Numbered from the stretch's first letter, positions 1-45,933 are shown. The stretch is 64,000 nt of DNA from Acanthacorydalis orientalis (GCA_034766995.1 CM068313.1:34713496-34777495); one strand, 5' to 3'. Numbers and translations are program-made. Notes: generated from the sequence alone by a model not told the origin.

Positions 1-30408
<30,408 letters not shown>

Positions 30409-31573
30409 ACAAGAGTTAGAAATTATTCTTTATAAAATGTGATATTTTATTGATGTTAAATTATCAATTCTGATTAAGGATTAATGATATTATCATTTTT
30501 TTGTCCTGTATGATATATTCTATTTATATTATAATATATAGTATTTCATATTTAAAAATATGATGTCTGCAATATTTGTTATTTTTTTTATTGTTAAATT
30601 ATTATTCCTAAGCAGAGATTTATAATTTAACATTCATATAGCCTTATTTAATATATAATATTTATGTATAAATGTAAAAAGTCTATTTGTAAATGGTGTA
30701 TAATTAAAGTATTAGCAAATGCATTAATTTATTCTATATATATTTACTTTTAAATTAGAAATATAAAACAAAAAAAAAATGAATTTTATTTGTGGATTCA
30801 TTAATTTATAGTTCTAAAAGTGTCACTACTTTGTATAATTATGCTGATAATTCATTTACTGATTAGTTTATGAATATTCATTCAAAAGTACTCTAACAGA
30901 TGATATTTTAATAAATATACACTGGAAGGAACCAGAAGAATAATTGTATTAAAAGCAATATTTTTTATTAGCTATGTATGAAAAACTAAAGAATTAATTT
31001 TTACTAAAACAGAACATTAATAATTACATGTTTATTAAAAATTATTTCTGATGTAAAATGTGATGATTTATTAACTATAGATATTCTGCAGATGAATGAA
31101 CTGCGTGACTGAGTTATTGAAAATTATTTTTCAAACCTCATTATTTTTTTTATTATAGTTAATAGTTTTCCCCCGGAATTTTCACCTACATCTATCATCT
31201 GTGCAGCATTCCTTGAAATAGCAATATATCTATATAGCAATATTAGTTCTAAATTTCACTCTTGAATTGATATTTTTATTTAATTCTGTACTGTTTGTAT
31301 TACATGAAAATTATACCATTGAAACAAAAAGAATATTATTTTCACTTTTTTAAAAAGGTGTATAAGTAATAATTTTTTTCATACATTTATTATGTTACCT
31401 TTATTGTACTATATGAATTATATTCGACAATAGTTGGCAACAGTAGTCTTATTAAAATTGAACCACTTTGACAATTATATTTTATAAAAGTGACATTTAA
31501 AAATTTAAGTGTTTTGATACAAGTTTTTAGTAGTTATATTTTTATTTCATTCGTTAATAGACAGTTTTGAAAA
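30409..31573. other. Intergenic region between the JAW1/LRMP-like gene and YJU2
   Basis: The 1.2-kb tandem intergenic space contains the 3' UTR of the upstream gene, with candidate poly(A) hexamers at 30703 and 30910, and the promoter of YJU2. No clear TATA/Inr pair was found for YJU2. Nothing else is recognisable. Confidence 0.5.
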
Positions 31574-32826
31574 ATGTCTGAAAGAAAAGTTCTTAATGTA
31601 AGTATAAATCTTTTTTGTAGGTTATCATAAGTTCTTAATTTAATATTGATGAGAAAGTATGTTTTTAATATTTTAAAATTACTTTCCTTTTTTTAGAAAT
31701 ATTATCCTCCGGATTTTGATCCTTCCAAAATACCTCGCATGAAATTACCTCGTAATAGGCAGTACACTGTTCGTTTAATGGCACCATTCAATATGCGTTG
31801 TGCTACATGTGGAGAATATATTTATAAAGGAAAAAAATTTAATGCACGTAAAGAAGATGTTGAAAATGAGGATTATTTAGGAATACGTATCTATCGTTTT
31901 TATATTAAAGTATAAAATATTTTCTTGTAGTGTTGACTTAATCGAATAATGAGTTTAATTTAGAGTTTATATTTCATAATACATATTTTTAGTGTACACG
32001 TTGTTTACAAGAAATATCTTTTAAAACTGATCCAAGAAATACAGATTATGAAATCGAAGCGGGTGCCACAAGAAATTTTATGGCACTTAAATTAGCAGAA
32101 GAACAAGCACAGCGTGAAGAAGATGAAGCAAGGGAAGAAGAAGCAAATAATCCAATGAAACTGTTAGAAAATCGTACAGAACAATCAAAGAATGAAATTG
32201 AATTATTAGAATCGCTTGAAGAATTAAAAGATTTAAATAAACGACAGCAAAACGTTGATTATGATAGCATGTTACAACAGTATGATACAAGAGAAACTCT
32301 TAAGGAAAGAGAAGAAAGACTTCAACAACTTGATGAACAGTATATAAAGTAAGTTTCAAATCCTACATGCAATTTTACATTTATTAAACATTAATGTTGT
32401 TTTAGATCAATTAAATTTTCATCTTCTGGTAAAAGAAAAGTTGTAGTAGAAGAAGAAATCATTGAAGATCCTGAAGAAAATAAAGAACCAACAGTTAAGA
32501 TCACTAAGAAAGATCTTGATGAAGAAAATGTATGTACATCAGATTTAGGTAACAAATCTAAAGAAAATTCAGAACTAGATCTAAAGAAGAGTAATGTAAC
32601 CTGGAATCGTAGTGTTGGTGTTATGGTACGAAAGGGTCCATTAGATCAGTTAGTAAAAACCAGAAAGACAATACAGAGTGAAAGTTTTGTTCAGCGACCT
32701 GAAAACAATTGCAAAATAGAAAACGAAAAACAGCCCTTACCCTCGGCGGACACAGGAAAACAAACTAATTCTATCCCTACAGGTTTATCTTTGCTTGGTG
32801 CATATTCTGGCAGTGATAGTGACTAA
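31574..32826 (+). CDS. yju2: Splicing factor YJU2 (CCDC94 homologue)
   Basis: Four exons (31574-31597, 31697-31909, 31993-32348, 32406-32826) join in phase to a complete 337-aa protein, close to the length of vertebrate CCDC94. The N-terminus is the conserved YJU2 opening ([20 protein letters not shown]). It is followed by [20 protein letters not shown] and then [20 protein letters not shown]. The four cysteines C43, C46, C80 and C83 form the zinc-binding pair of CxxC motifs. After GATRNFMA come an acidic coiled coil (residues of about 105-200) and a Lys/Glu-rich tail ending [13 protein letters not shown]2 is a step-one factor that enters the activated spliceosome and promotes branching; it acts in the nucleus. 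The short first exon codes only eight residues. A possible ATTAAA poly(A) hexamer is at 33013-33018. Confidence 0.96.
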
Positions 32827-33220
32827 TTTTCCATCGATTATTTTGTACAGAAAAGTTTTGTAAAAAAAAATATTTATATATTTTATTATATGAACTAATT
32901 TTTATATTTAAGGTTTATTTATTTTTCGTACCCATATTCTTAATTTGTATATATTTTTAAATTTATAATTAATAAGTACTTGTTTAATAATTTGAATTTA
33001 TAATATACAATGTATTAAAACAGCCACAAAATTTTATTACAATCCTTAAAAAGGTACAAGTGGGCACAATTTTAATTTATAATTATTTTCACAGATACAG
33101 GTGAATCTTGTATGTGTTCAGAAGAAAGGGAAACGAATTCTGAAAAAAAAATATTTAATCGAATTTCTTTTGAACTACATTCAAAATAGTTCTTTTGTAA
33201 ATTACTAATTATTACATACC

Positions 33221-33280
33221 AAAGGGCTCTACCCCCTACTCGCTTCACTTGCTTTGCATGTATTCACTTAATATTGTAAT

Positions 33281-33313
<33 letters not shown>

Positions 33314-33435
33314 GTATATATATATTTATATATATATATGTATATATATATTTATATATATATATATGCATTAGTATGTCTATATAATCATTCTCACAAA
33401 TAAATTGCAATACAGTTGTTTTATAAAGTTCCACA
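33221..33435. repeat. Dispersed repeat, copy 1 (GC-rich head, TA tract, unique tail)
   Basis: The head reads aaagggctctaccccct followed by actcgcttcacttgc. An interrupted TA tract follows, then a tail starting ttagtatgtctatataatca and running through gttgttttataaagtt. The same order of head, TA tract and tail occurs at 43941-44195. Between the two tails about 60 bases align with few differences. Confidence 0.6.
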
Positions 33436-35072
33436 TTTCATATCATAATTCTTCATGTAACTTGGTTTGTCATCGTTAATAATAATTTAATACAAAATCT
33501 ACATGTTTTTTAAAAATTATTTGTCCATTTTTTAAAATTTTACGGAATATTTTTTTATGTATAGATAGGTATGTTATATTACATGCATTTTATATATATA
33601 TATATATTACATACACACACATATCCATATACACATGCATGCATACATACATATATGCCTATGAATTTATAACACTATGTTATAAAACATAGACATTACA
33701 TTTATCAAAACTTCCTTTAGTACTATCGATTATTGGTAAAATTATACATTGAATATTAATTTTATTTAATATTGAATAATTTTTTTCTAAAATATTTAAC
33801 ATTTTAATTAACTTGTATGTGTATGTATATATGCTTTCAGATCATAAACCTTTCAGTAATAGGTAAAAATATTGTAATTGACTAAATTTAAACCATAACG
33901 AATATAATATTAATAATTTTAAAATTAAAATTTAAAATTATATATTGTAAATAATTCAAATATAATTTTATTTGCAATTTTTTTACGTTCTTTTCATTTT
34001 TTAAAAACGAAGTCAATATAACAATGTACGTTTATATATTAAAAAAAAGGTTTTAAATGATATAAAATTTGTGTTTTAAAAATGTTTTAAATGATCTTAA
34101 TAATGAAGATTGCTTTTATTGGATATAAATTAATGCTCATATTAAGTGGATATAGATTATAGACAATTTTCTTTTTTCTGTAACGCGCCGCCTATGAACA
34201 TGGAGTCACATAAAACAAAAGTTTGCGAAATTTAATGTCATTGAAATTTACTTCCTAATTTCACCTGAAAAATGGACTATATTTTGTTTATATGGGTCTA
34301 TATTCATAGATTTACACATCATCGTGTTCTTCCTAATAATTTTATAAGGTTAGTTTTATTAAAATTAATGATTTTTTAAAATTAAATGTATGGTTGTAAT
34401 AAACAAGAGTAATTGCGTATCTTTAAAAAATATTTGTTCATAACAAATACATCAAATAAATCACCCTGGTAAAGAAGAACATCCTACTATTATAAAAATA
34501 CCAATGTTCTTTTTTATTAGTAATTGCTTAAACATTTCTACTTCTTTGTAACAAATTTATCACGTACGTTTATTATTTTTATATATCTATATAACTCGAA
34601 ACTATTATACCGTTTATTAGACAACAAAGTTTTTTCATCAGATTATTGCGGACGCTAACTATAACTTATCTTATAGTTTTTTTTAAAAAAAATTAAAAGA
34701 TAACATATGTTGAAAGTTTGGATTTCAGTTTTGACACATGGATTAATACCTAATGTAGTCATTAGCTATTTTATACATTTATTATCGGGCATGACTTGCT
34801 TCAGAACAAACATCTGTTTTCAATTGTCGATAGAATAACTCTTGAACTGAATCTGTAGATCTTTTAATGAATTAATAACCGCGAATTTAAATAATATAAA
34901 ATAAAATTGCGAATTAAAATACATTAATAAATTAAAAATTGCAAATAAAGAAAAACGTTTTTGTTGTACCTATAAGTATACACATATGCACGCACGTACA
35001 CACACACATATACAGAGCTATAGCTTACATAATTATTATGAATATTTTTTAAATTTAATAATAAAGAAATTA

Positions 35073-35128
<56 letters not shown>

Positions 35129-35632
35129 CATATAATAAAATCATGAAGTTCATTAGTACGGATTCTTCAGAAAAAGTTCGTTAGAATTTATAAGATTCTG
35201 TGTTTGTATTTACATAGAATGAGTAATTATTATTAAGATTATTTGAAACTCACTTTTTGGAAATGTGAACGCATAATATAATTAGTAAAATTTGAATCGC
35301 AAAATATATTAATCTGAAGTGAACATTGTTTGAAGTTTAATTTTAATACATTTATTACAGCAAATTATCATTTATACTGAGTACAGTTTATCTTTGTTAT
35401 TTAATTATTATTTATTGGTGTGCATTTATAATAACTACATTTACTCTAATTCTTTGAAGCAGTTTAAATTTTTATCATTATGATTGTATTTTATGATTAT
35501 CTCTTCATTATATAGCTCTTTTGATTAATCATTTATGTAAATTAAAATAATTTTAAATATCAATTATTATAAAATACCTAATGAAGCTATTAGCGAATTT
35601 ACATAAACGAATGTTACTTTAAAAGGCTGAAT

Positions 35633-35634
<2 letters not shown>

Positions 35635-35708
<74 letters not shown>
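35635..35708. repeat. (TA)n microsatellite just beyond the stop of the HMMR-like gene
   Basis: A pure TA tract of about 74 bp. The gene is on the minus strand, so this tract probably lies in or next to its 3' UTR. Confidence 0.95.
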
Positions 35709-35710
<2 letters not shown>

Positions 35711-35757
35711 AAGTAATATGTGAAGAATCCATAGTTTAAATATATTTCTCTTTAATT

Positions 35758-38564
35758 TTATGGTGTCATACCATCATTTTCATACCGTGATTGATTTCCT
35801 TTAGATGTTAAATCCTTTTGTGATTCATTTAACGCTTTTTCCATTCGCTTCATATTTTCTTTCATTTCCTCGTTTTCAGAACTTGTTTTTTTCAATAATT
35901 GTGTCACTGATTGTACCGTCATTTCTAACCGCTTTCCTTTTTTAACTTCATTTTCTAATGTATTATATAATTCTTCAATTTGTTCATTTTTTGATTTTAA
36001 TTGCGTGTGAAGCTGTAAATATTTAAAGAGCTGTTACTATTTAAGAAGTTAAATCATATATTATATGATTTACGTATGTAAATCTATAATTAAATAATAT
36101 ATATATATATACCAAAAAAAAAATATTTTTTGTAATCAAAATTGAAACAAAAACTATAAATTAACTTTCAAAAGTGTAAGATTTTGAAATACTTAAAATG
36201 AATGATAATGTATATACATATACCTCGTTATATTGATGCATAATATCGTTTGTATACTCTTTAAGAGTGCCAAACTCTGTGCGTGAAACTTTTTTTTTCG
36301 ATTTTAACATCTCTATTATCCCATCCCGCACTCTCAATAAATTTTGTAATTCCATAATTGATGTCCGTGATACATGTAATGCATGTTCTGATTCTTGTAA
36401 CTTTTTCTCTAAATCATTGTTCTTTTTTATCTGTTGCTTGAGCTGCTCTTGAAGATCCTGTACCTGTTTTTTGTCGAAAAAAATAAATAAATCTTTTAAT
36501 TATTCATTTATTATAAAATATAGTTTATCATACTTCGATATTTTATTGCATTTATTGATTGTAGTTATTTTTATACTTTTTTAAATAAATTAATTAGATG
36601 ATTTATTGTTTTGTAATGTTGAAAAGTGTCTGTTTGATATCGGTTTTTATTTTAGTTCGGTCTAAAAAATAAAATATTTAAATGGTTTATAACTATATAT
36701 TTTTTTAAATAAAACAAACTTAATGTAATAATATATATTACGCCATTTTATGGAAATTAAATTAAATATGAAAATATTTTGTGTTTTCATTGTTTAAATC
36801 ATATAATTACTTTTTTAGAATGTACTTATTGTTTCGAGTGTAGTTAAAATAATTTTTGCGTACATTAAATACAAGTTTACTAGAAATGAAGAATACTAAT
36901 ATACAAACAAAGAATATTAATATACTTTTTATAATATAAAGATAACAATTCTCGTTCAAGTTCCAATTTGCAGCCATTCATACAAAATATGGTATATAAT
37001 CTACATATTATGATAGATTATCGCATCTTGAAATCGTAAAGAAGAGAGCTATTTGTGTATTATTTGTACAGAAATTAATTTTTCAAAATGTTTGTCGATC
37101 GTATATTTTTGGAGCAGGGTTCTAAATGGTAAATTGGAATCTCTATACAATGAATATGCGTTTATAGTAAGTTTATAGTAGTAGTATATTGTTAATATTT
37201 TATTCCTTTAATCATAATTTATTTCGATGATTTCGATAAAAGGTTATAACTATATAATCTGTTATGTAAGTTGTAAATACTGGATAATTTTCCTTATCGA
37301 AAAGTTTGTTAACAAATTCACATGTCGAAAGGTGATTTTTGTCCCAATTTCAACATGATTGTTTTTTTTTTAATTTAACTCGTGAAACTAACATCTTGTT
37401 TTGATAAAAATAATAGAAAAGTATGCATGTAAAATTCTATTAGTCAATGAGGTTAGATTTTTATAAATTTTAAAGAATTATTTCATTCACAGTATATACA
37501 AATAGATATTATATTCTTTAGATGAATATTAACTGTTCTTAAGATACTACTATATATATTAATAACGATAATTTATATTTTTTATATTTTTTGGTAATAA
37601 TAATAATACTACTTATTGTATCAATTCATTTCGGATTGTTTTCGTTTTATTAATGTGGTCTCATCAAAAAAAATACTTCAGTAATTTAATCAGTCTTTTC
37701 GAACGGTTATTACAAATATGAATTATTCTCAAAAACGCATTTTACCAAACTGTTCAATTTAAATAAATAGAAAATGGTATTCGTACAATGCTGTCGAGTT
37801 CAGCATTTTTCTCAGGATTATCATTATTTTCGGAGACGTTGCTCAAACGTTTTTGTAATTTTTTTATCTTCCTTTCTTGTTTTTCTGCAATATCTTGACT
37901 AAAATCAAAAACAATCCGTATAACACACCGATGAATTATATTTAAAGTTGTATATTTTTAATTCGATTCAGATATATAACCTGTAAACGATAGTTTCAGA
38001 AAGCTTATTAACTTCTTGCCGTAATTTATCGATCTGTTCATCTTTTTTAATCAACTTAGCGGTCCAGCCTTCTGGAGTAAGATTTTTATCTTCCTGTTAC
38101 ATAAATATTTGGTAAAAATATATATTTATAGTATAAATTTTATAATAAATTTTTACCGTTACAGCCTTATCAATCGTTTGTATTAATTTGATTCTTTCTT
38201 CACACTTTTTTGACAATTTATCTTCAGCGTTTTTAAGAGCTTGACGTGTATATTGTAACTCCGTCCACATATCCATTTCAGATTGAGTTTGATTTGGCGA
38301 GGCTTGAAAATAAATAATTATTTTTGTGATTCAGAAAAATTGAAACGATTCTTTCATTTATTTATAATTGCTAAAATTTCTCAGTTATTAATGAGCACTA
38401 CTTTCAAGTATACTTTTATAATTAACATACAGTATAAAGTGATTATTATTTTTGAAACGTAACATCTTTTGTAAATATTTGTACTTTTTTTTACCCTTTT
38501 AGTATATGTTTAAAGTTTATTTCTTTTTAATACATGTCATGAGATTTTCTGATTTACATTACAT

Positions 38565-38610
<46 letters not shown>

Positions 38611-39911
38611 TACTCTAAAAATGTATCTAATAAAATAGTAATTTAATAAAATGATTTGGAAAAAAATAATTTTTGGTTTTATAAACAGTATATACTTCAA
38701 AAAGTAATTATTTAATATTTATTTCAGTTATTGTGATATTATTTTTATTTTCATAGAAATTATATTGCAGGAAGTTACCTTTAATACATTTTATTTATAT
38801 TATTCTATTTTATTTTTTGTTTTCACTATTATGCCTATATATATTAGAAAAAATATTTATAAAATTAAATTAAGAATTTCGAATATCTGTATTTCGATAC
38901 AAGTCCTACCTTCGATTGAAGTAAGAGATTGATTATTTTTCCGTGACACCAGATCTGCAGCTTGCTGTTTCTTAATTTCTAGCTGAACAACACGTTCTTT
39001 AAGAGAGCCATACTTCTTGTCAATTTTCTCTTTTTCTTGTTGCAGTTCCTGAAAATTTTTTTCAGTTTTTTCGAGCTTCTCTTTCAGGGTACCAATCGTA
39101 GATTCAAGTTCATCTTGTTGCGTTTTATGCGTATCTTTCAATTCTTTTACCCTATACAACATAAAAATACGAAAAATGTAGTGATTGTTACTAAAACATT
39201 CACTAATGGATTCAAGCATACCTGTTGTTTCCATAAACTTGTGAAATTTCTTGATTTGTCGTTTTTTTTATTAATGTACGAAAATACGTACACGTAAACA
39301 TTGTATATAAACATACAGTTTAAACGAATAAACACGATTATTTATTTGGGCTTTAAAATAATTGTAAATAATACAGTATGTATCTTTCTATACCGGTTTG
39401 CGTCGAAGAAATGCATTTTCAACATTTGCATACGTTCAAAATAATTCAAACACTTTTTTTTATGTATATTTATAGCATTAAGTATATTACTATTAGAATG
39501 TCAATTGTAAGTTTGTACGCCCAAACAAATATTTAAACGCTATGTTGAATCCATTACGTGAATGAAAATGCATTTAGGCGATAAAAAATTTAATATGCAT
39601 AAAAGATTGACTATTGACAATAACAACACAAAAAAATACACAAAACACCAGCGTGGACAAATAAACGGTATGTGGATTCCAAATAGGCCGCTCACATAAA
39701 ATTAATCGCTAAAATAAAATCGTGTATAAAACGTAATGTTAATTGTAAAAGCCACCTCGAATCGTGCGCTGATCGTTCTTTCTGAAGCTTCTGTGCATAC
39801 TCTTCTTTCAATTTTATGACTTTCTGCGATTCTTTTGATTTCGTTTCGTCTTCGAGTGTTCTGCAATTAATTGAAAAATATGTTAGTAACTCGTAAGATA
39901 TATGTATATGT

Positions 39912-39975
<64 letters not shown>

Positions 39976-40337
39976 CTGTGTGTATGTGTATATGTGTGTT
40001 TCTAAAAGTATATTTTACATTTTAATTCTCTTTACGTAATTTTTTTTTAAAATATACATTTTAATAACAATTTAAAAAGGTAGTCCGTTATATAAATACT
40101 TACTTCAACGATTTTTGTAAATGTTCAATTTTCGATTCATCCAGCTGTTTTTTCGTATCAGCATCTTGTATTCGCTGTTTATATATTTTCAATTTCACTT
40201 CGAAGTTTGTCGTTTTTTCTTGTAATTGTTTTATTTTTGCTTTATCGCGATCGATTTCATCCTCTTTTTTCTATAATTAATGACGATTATAAATTTAGTT
40301 TATGGTTATAAATTTGGTATATGTTTTTGGTTAATTC

Positions 40338-40385
<48 letters not shown>

Positions 40386-41917
40386 AATTAAATTTACATT
40401 ATATATCTGTTATTTTAAGCCAACATAAATTTTAGCTAACATCGAGATTGAATTTTTGTTATCTTTGCCAGTAAGGAATTTTATTGAAGAACTAAATAAA
40501 AAGTATACTTTAATATATTAAATTTAAAAAGAATCTTTTTCAAATACTATCGTTATTATTCTATATTATATATTAATAACCATTATTAAAGTTAATCATA
40601 ATACCTCTCTTTCTTTAAACAGAGAATTTAATAAAAATATGTATGTTTATATAGAATCCTATAAGTATCAATATTATTTTTGTCAATAATTACTTAAATA
40701 TTGTAATGTAGATAAATTATGTTTTAATATATATTAATAAGTAAATTTTAGAAACACAATATTAAAAAATAAAGAAAACTGTCTTAATAAATCCAATAAT
40801 TGTCCGCGTGCATATTTTAAAAAAACATCGTTTTCTGAATATTGTTGTAGGAATTTTTTTGTCTGTACTGTACTATAAATTGTTAAAAAGACGAATTCGA
40901 AAATCTTTTCTAATTGTGATGCAAATGTATATAATATATTGCTTGTTATAAAATATTAGCTTGTATTTTATGGAAAAGTGGATTAGAAAACGGATTGAAC
41001 TAACATTTTAAGCTTCTTTGGTTATAATGTTTCTTATTCATTAAATATTGTATTTATTTTTCATGATTTTATTCTTTATATACTATGAATTAAAATTATT
41101 AATTTTTTTATTATTGTTAATGATTGATATTTTGTTTGTATGACAATGTATGTTGTCAAAATATGTAAGTGTATTCCATGAGAATATTAAATGGACAGAT
41201 TTTAGAAAAAAAATAAAAGTTTTCAAATCCTAGAAAGAAACTAAAATACTTTCGTTGTTTATTCCTATGTATTCAAACTATTTATTAATGTTAATTCCCT
41301 ATATGCGTCGATGTTTATAATTCAAATAAAGAATTAAATAGATGGAATCATTTTACTCAAAAGTACATTTAGAAAAACTGAACGTATACGTTAAAATAAA
41401 AAAAGTATATAGCCCACTAAACGGATTTAAACGAAGCTTTATTCACGCTTCTATTTGAAATTACCTGTATCGTCGCTTTCAGCGTATCATTGAACTTTTC
41501 TGATAGCCTCAATTTCTTGTCAGCCTCTTCTTTCAAGTTCACCTGTATTTTTAAATCATTCAGTGCCGCTTGGAGTTGTGCATTCAGAGCTTTATTATCT
41601 GGTATCATTTTACAATAAAGTGCGCACCATGTGTCTACCAAGTTTTTGATTTTCATATTTTGCTGTTCCGATATCAGATTCAGAGAAACTTGTAAATTTT
41701 CTAATTGTTTATTGTACTCGTTTACTTGTTGAGGAAAGTCTTTAATGTTCTCTTCTTCTGATAACCAACTAAGCAATTTCTTTTTACCTTGAAGTATGTC
41801 TTCACAAAATTGTACGTACACACTCTGGATATTTTTCAGACCGTTTTCCATTTCTTTTATTGTGCTACTATCTGAAATAATTATACATAAATGTACTATG
41901 TATGTGTATGTATTATG

Positions 41918-41948
<31 letters not shown>

Positions 41949-42542
41949 CATATAATTGTATTGCATGTAAATTCTATATTTAATAAAAAGAAAAAACTAT
42001 TGTACGTACCTATATTTCTTCCATCTATGTAATGATCTTGATTATTCTCATTTGCATAATAATTTGATTTTTTTCTAGTACTTGGAGGTGCTGATGAAGG
42101 TCTTTCATTTTTCTTTGTTTCGTCCACTTGTCCAACGTATTGGATAATTTTAAATTCTTCCATCGGCACATCTTTTCCTAACGTTTGCATTATTTGCTGC
42201 CGTAATTCTATTAACGAATTGTACATTTCGACTACAGGGGCCTATAAATGAAAATTATAAATTTGATGTACATACGTTTTAGTTCGTACTGTATACCTGC
42301 TTTTCGATTAATTGCTTTTTCATTATGGAAAATCGTCTCTTTTTGCTAGAGAATACCGACTCTAAGATATCTTTATTTAATGATTTATTGGAAAGAATAC
42401 TTTGTTTCGACGCGCTTGAAATAATCGGCGTTGACGCAATACTTGATGCTTGGCTTACTTTTCCACTAAAAGAGTTGGCTCTTTGGGGTATTTTTGATTT
42501 ACTTCCTCCGCCATCTGCAAGAAATTACATTGAACGTACATG

Positions 42543-42583
<41 letters not shown>

Positions 42584-44206
42584 GTATATTAAATATATAT
42601 GAACAAATAATCTCTTTCAGTCGAAAAAGTATCCAATTTGATTGTTTTAGTTGGATATTAACCCCTTTCTTACTTGGAAGCTGGTTTTTTGTTTCGGGAC
42701 TTTGGGAAACGGCAGCGACATCAGATTTTTCTCTTTTTAATTCGACTTTAATATTCTTCTCTTTTTTTATTCCTGCATCTCCTTTTCCAATTTGATTCGA
42801 ATTTAAATTACTAGATGTATTAGATACTTTATGTTGAATCGCCGCAATGGGTTGATTGGATTTTGGTGTCACGTTTATGGTCTCTTTTTTGTCTTCTTTA
42901 TTTTTTATTTGGTCTGTTTCTTGTTTTTTTACTTTTTGTTTGTCGTTTTCGTTGGTGACGTTCTTTAAATGATCAGACGATGTAATTTTATTTAATGCAT
43001 TTTCAGGTTTTATTGAGCTTTTTTTCCGAGAAATGAAGTTCGGCTTAAAAATATACATTCATTTTATATTTGTAAATAGAATTTAGCGTATATGTGCTAG
43101 TATATACTTTTTAAAATTAAGATTTCAATATTTTCAATATTTATTTTATAATAAATATGTTTTTTACATGTGCAGTAGAAATTACTTTTTGGAATATTAC
43201 GACACAAAATAAAATTTATATTGAAATGTATGAAAACATTTTCAAGCTAAAATCGTAGTAATACATCTATCTATAAGAAAAACTCAAAATGATTTTGATA
43301 TAAGTTAAAATAAGGTATAGTAAGTTATAATAGTCAAATGTTTATATTTATAATATAAACGTAATGTGTTCTTATTTTTCTGGTTTATGAGAAAATATTA
43401 AATTAAAACTGTTTACAACATTTATATACAATAACTTTTAAAAGCAGGATTTGTAGATATTCTGAATTTTTATTAATTCAATTAATAAAGATTTACAACA
43501 AAAATGCATTTTATCATATTTAGTTGAAAATAGCCGAGGGAAAAATAAATGCTTTTAAAAATTTTTTTTTATAAAAGCGGAAGTCAATATGTCAAGATTT
43601 TCTTTAATGTATTCTTTCATTAAAGTTATTTCTATATTTATTTTTATTTGGATTAAATATTTCTTACTTAAAATATAAATTGAGTTCTTAATTCCATGAA
43701 AATAATTTCTTACTTAATTTGTGTTTACTTACTTCGTCGCAGCTTTTTGATCTTTTGTTGTTGAGTGTTTTATTTTTCTGCGATGAATTCTAAAAGGAAA
43801 TCATTTTTGTTTAAAACTGAATCAATTTTATTGTAATTAATTATGCATAATTATAAATAGGAATAAAATTCAAAAATTCGTTATTTTTGGCACACACACA
43901 CACACACATATATATATATACATATAATATATATATATATACTAAGGGGCTTCGCCCTTTTCGTGCTGCACTCGCCAACCCTCGGACTCGCTGCGCTCGC
44001 CCCCTTGTCAATTATAAGCATGTACATGTAACCGAATGGAACAATAAACATATTTGGGTTTCATAGAAGCGACATTCCAAATAAATAAGGCGACAACATG
44101 GATTTATATATACAATATATAGTTAGTATGTCTATATAAACATTCTTGCAGATAAATTATTTTTTGCAATGTGTTGTTTTATAAAGTGTTTTGTGGATCA
44201 TTTTTG

Positions 44207-44296
<90 letters not shown>

Positions 44297-44426
44297 TGTC
44301 TATATAATCATTATATCGCACAGATTGGAACGTATTTTTTTATATATGAGATAAACATATTTGGGTAGTATAGAAACCTCGACGTCATCGAAAATTTTTT
44401 TCTGGATAATTTTTGATTATATATAC

Positions 44427-44485
<59 letters not shown>

Positions 44486-45185
44486 TGTGTATAAGTATGA
44501 GTATGTATTTATGTAAAAGAATATATAGTGAATACGTGTGGATAAGTTTTAATTTGTTAATCTAGTATATTTGAAATCAAATCGTTTCATGTGTTGTTCA
44601 AAATAATACCATAATAATAAAAGTCTTGATATTTATGTTAAAGTTTGTGCAAATATTCATGTTTTTGAACAATTCAAATTATCATGTTTCGTAACATTCA
44701 CAATTTATTGAAATGCACGTCTATTTATACATGATGTACGATAAAGTTTCGATTACATTTTCCACAAGTCGAAGGCAGTTTAAGTGTAATTTACGTCGGA
44801 AATAATTTTAGATGCTCGTCTTTTCTCTATGCTTAATGCTAACTGATCATCGCTATTATAGTCTTGGATACGTTAGTTGTTTAAACGATAATCCGCTTTC
44901 GTATTTGAAGGATAATGTCGCCAACAATATAGGAAAGTTTCTAATAGTTGTTACCTACAATCGAGATAATCGCAACTTTCTGAACATTATGCACCACGAT
45001 GTAGCGAAACAGATTAGTTTAATTAAAATCACGACGTATTATTAAGATATTTACACGTGTGACAGATTAAACGTGTATCGCTGTTTTCCGAAATCAATAT
45101 AATTACCTTCAATAGTTAAACTTCATTAAAAGTTTCTTTTCGTTTTTGTGCAATACCATTGTATTTATACTACATTTTTTTATCA

Positions 45186-45218
<33 letters not shown>

Positions 45219-45902
45219 TATACACATATATGTGTATCCTTGTGTGTGTTGTAACATTTATATTGTCATAACCAGAACAGACGGCAATAGCGTCTTGCAT
45301 CTTGTAAATCATGTAGTCAACAAAAATTTTATCTTCATTAAATTATTTCAATAATTAGTGACAAAAAGTTAAATATATTTGTGTGTATATTATTCTTTTG
45401 TAAGATAATTTATGTTCATTATGTGTTGTTTTATATTTAATCAGTATTTTGGAATATCATATTTATTTAGTAAACCAGATGGTAAAGAGACTTTGAAGAA
45501 TAAAATTTTAATTTTTCGCCTGAGCTTCCTTCATTCCTTGAAAGATTCTAGCCATCAACTTATTATTTGATATAAATTTTACTAATATTGATATCTTGTT
45601 CAACCATACTATAAGTTTTTTTGTAACGTCGTTACAAACAATAATGATTATTCTTCTTTTATTTATTAAATATTAGAGAATTAGTTTTATTGTTTAGATT
45701 ATATTATAATTGCAATTTAGATTTCTGTTTCTTTTGGATTTGTCCTATAATGAGTTACTTAAGACTTAGTAATCCGTTTATTTCTGATATACTAGTAGTG
45801 TTATTTATAATTTAATCAATGAATTCATATTTTTTTATCAGTATTTGCATATAATGTATTTTTTTATTATTATGCAATTATAATAATTTTAGATTTAATT
45901 GC

Positions 45903-45933
<31 letters not shown>

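Larger units (their letters stand above)
32827..35757. other. Convergent intergenic region between YJU2 and the HMMR-like gene
   Basis: It holds the YJU2 3' UTR, a dispersed repeat copy (33221-33435), (TA)n tracts at 33278, 35075 and 35635, and otherwise AT-rich sequence with no coding pattern. The 34180-34330 stretch is slightly richer in G and C (taacgcgccgcc) but has no open frame. The last (TA)n tract lies only 50 bases beyond the stop codon of the minus-strand gene. Confidence 0.5.

Noticed and set aside
32087..32290. Leu-rich minus-strand frame
   Set aside because: It is the antisense shadow of the acidic coiled-coil exon of YJU2.
42651..42674. Later donor for the fourth HMMR-like exon (ending 42663)
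   Set aside because: It would give a poor GTTAAT donor and a phase that does not fit the next exon, whereas GTAAGA at 42673 gives the correct phase.
42325..42795. 156-codon + strand frame
   Set aside because: It is the complement of two real minus-strand exons of the HMMR-like gene and runs through an intronic TA tract.
44812..45045. 77-codon + strand frame
   Set aside because: It has ordinary composition but no domain, lies within an intron of the opposite-strand HMMR-like gene, and has no splice context.
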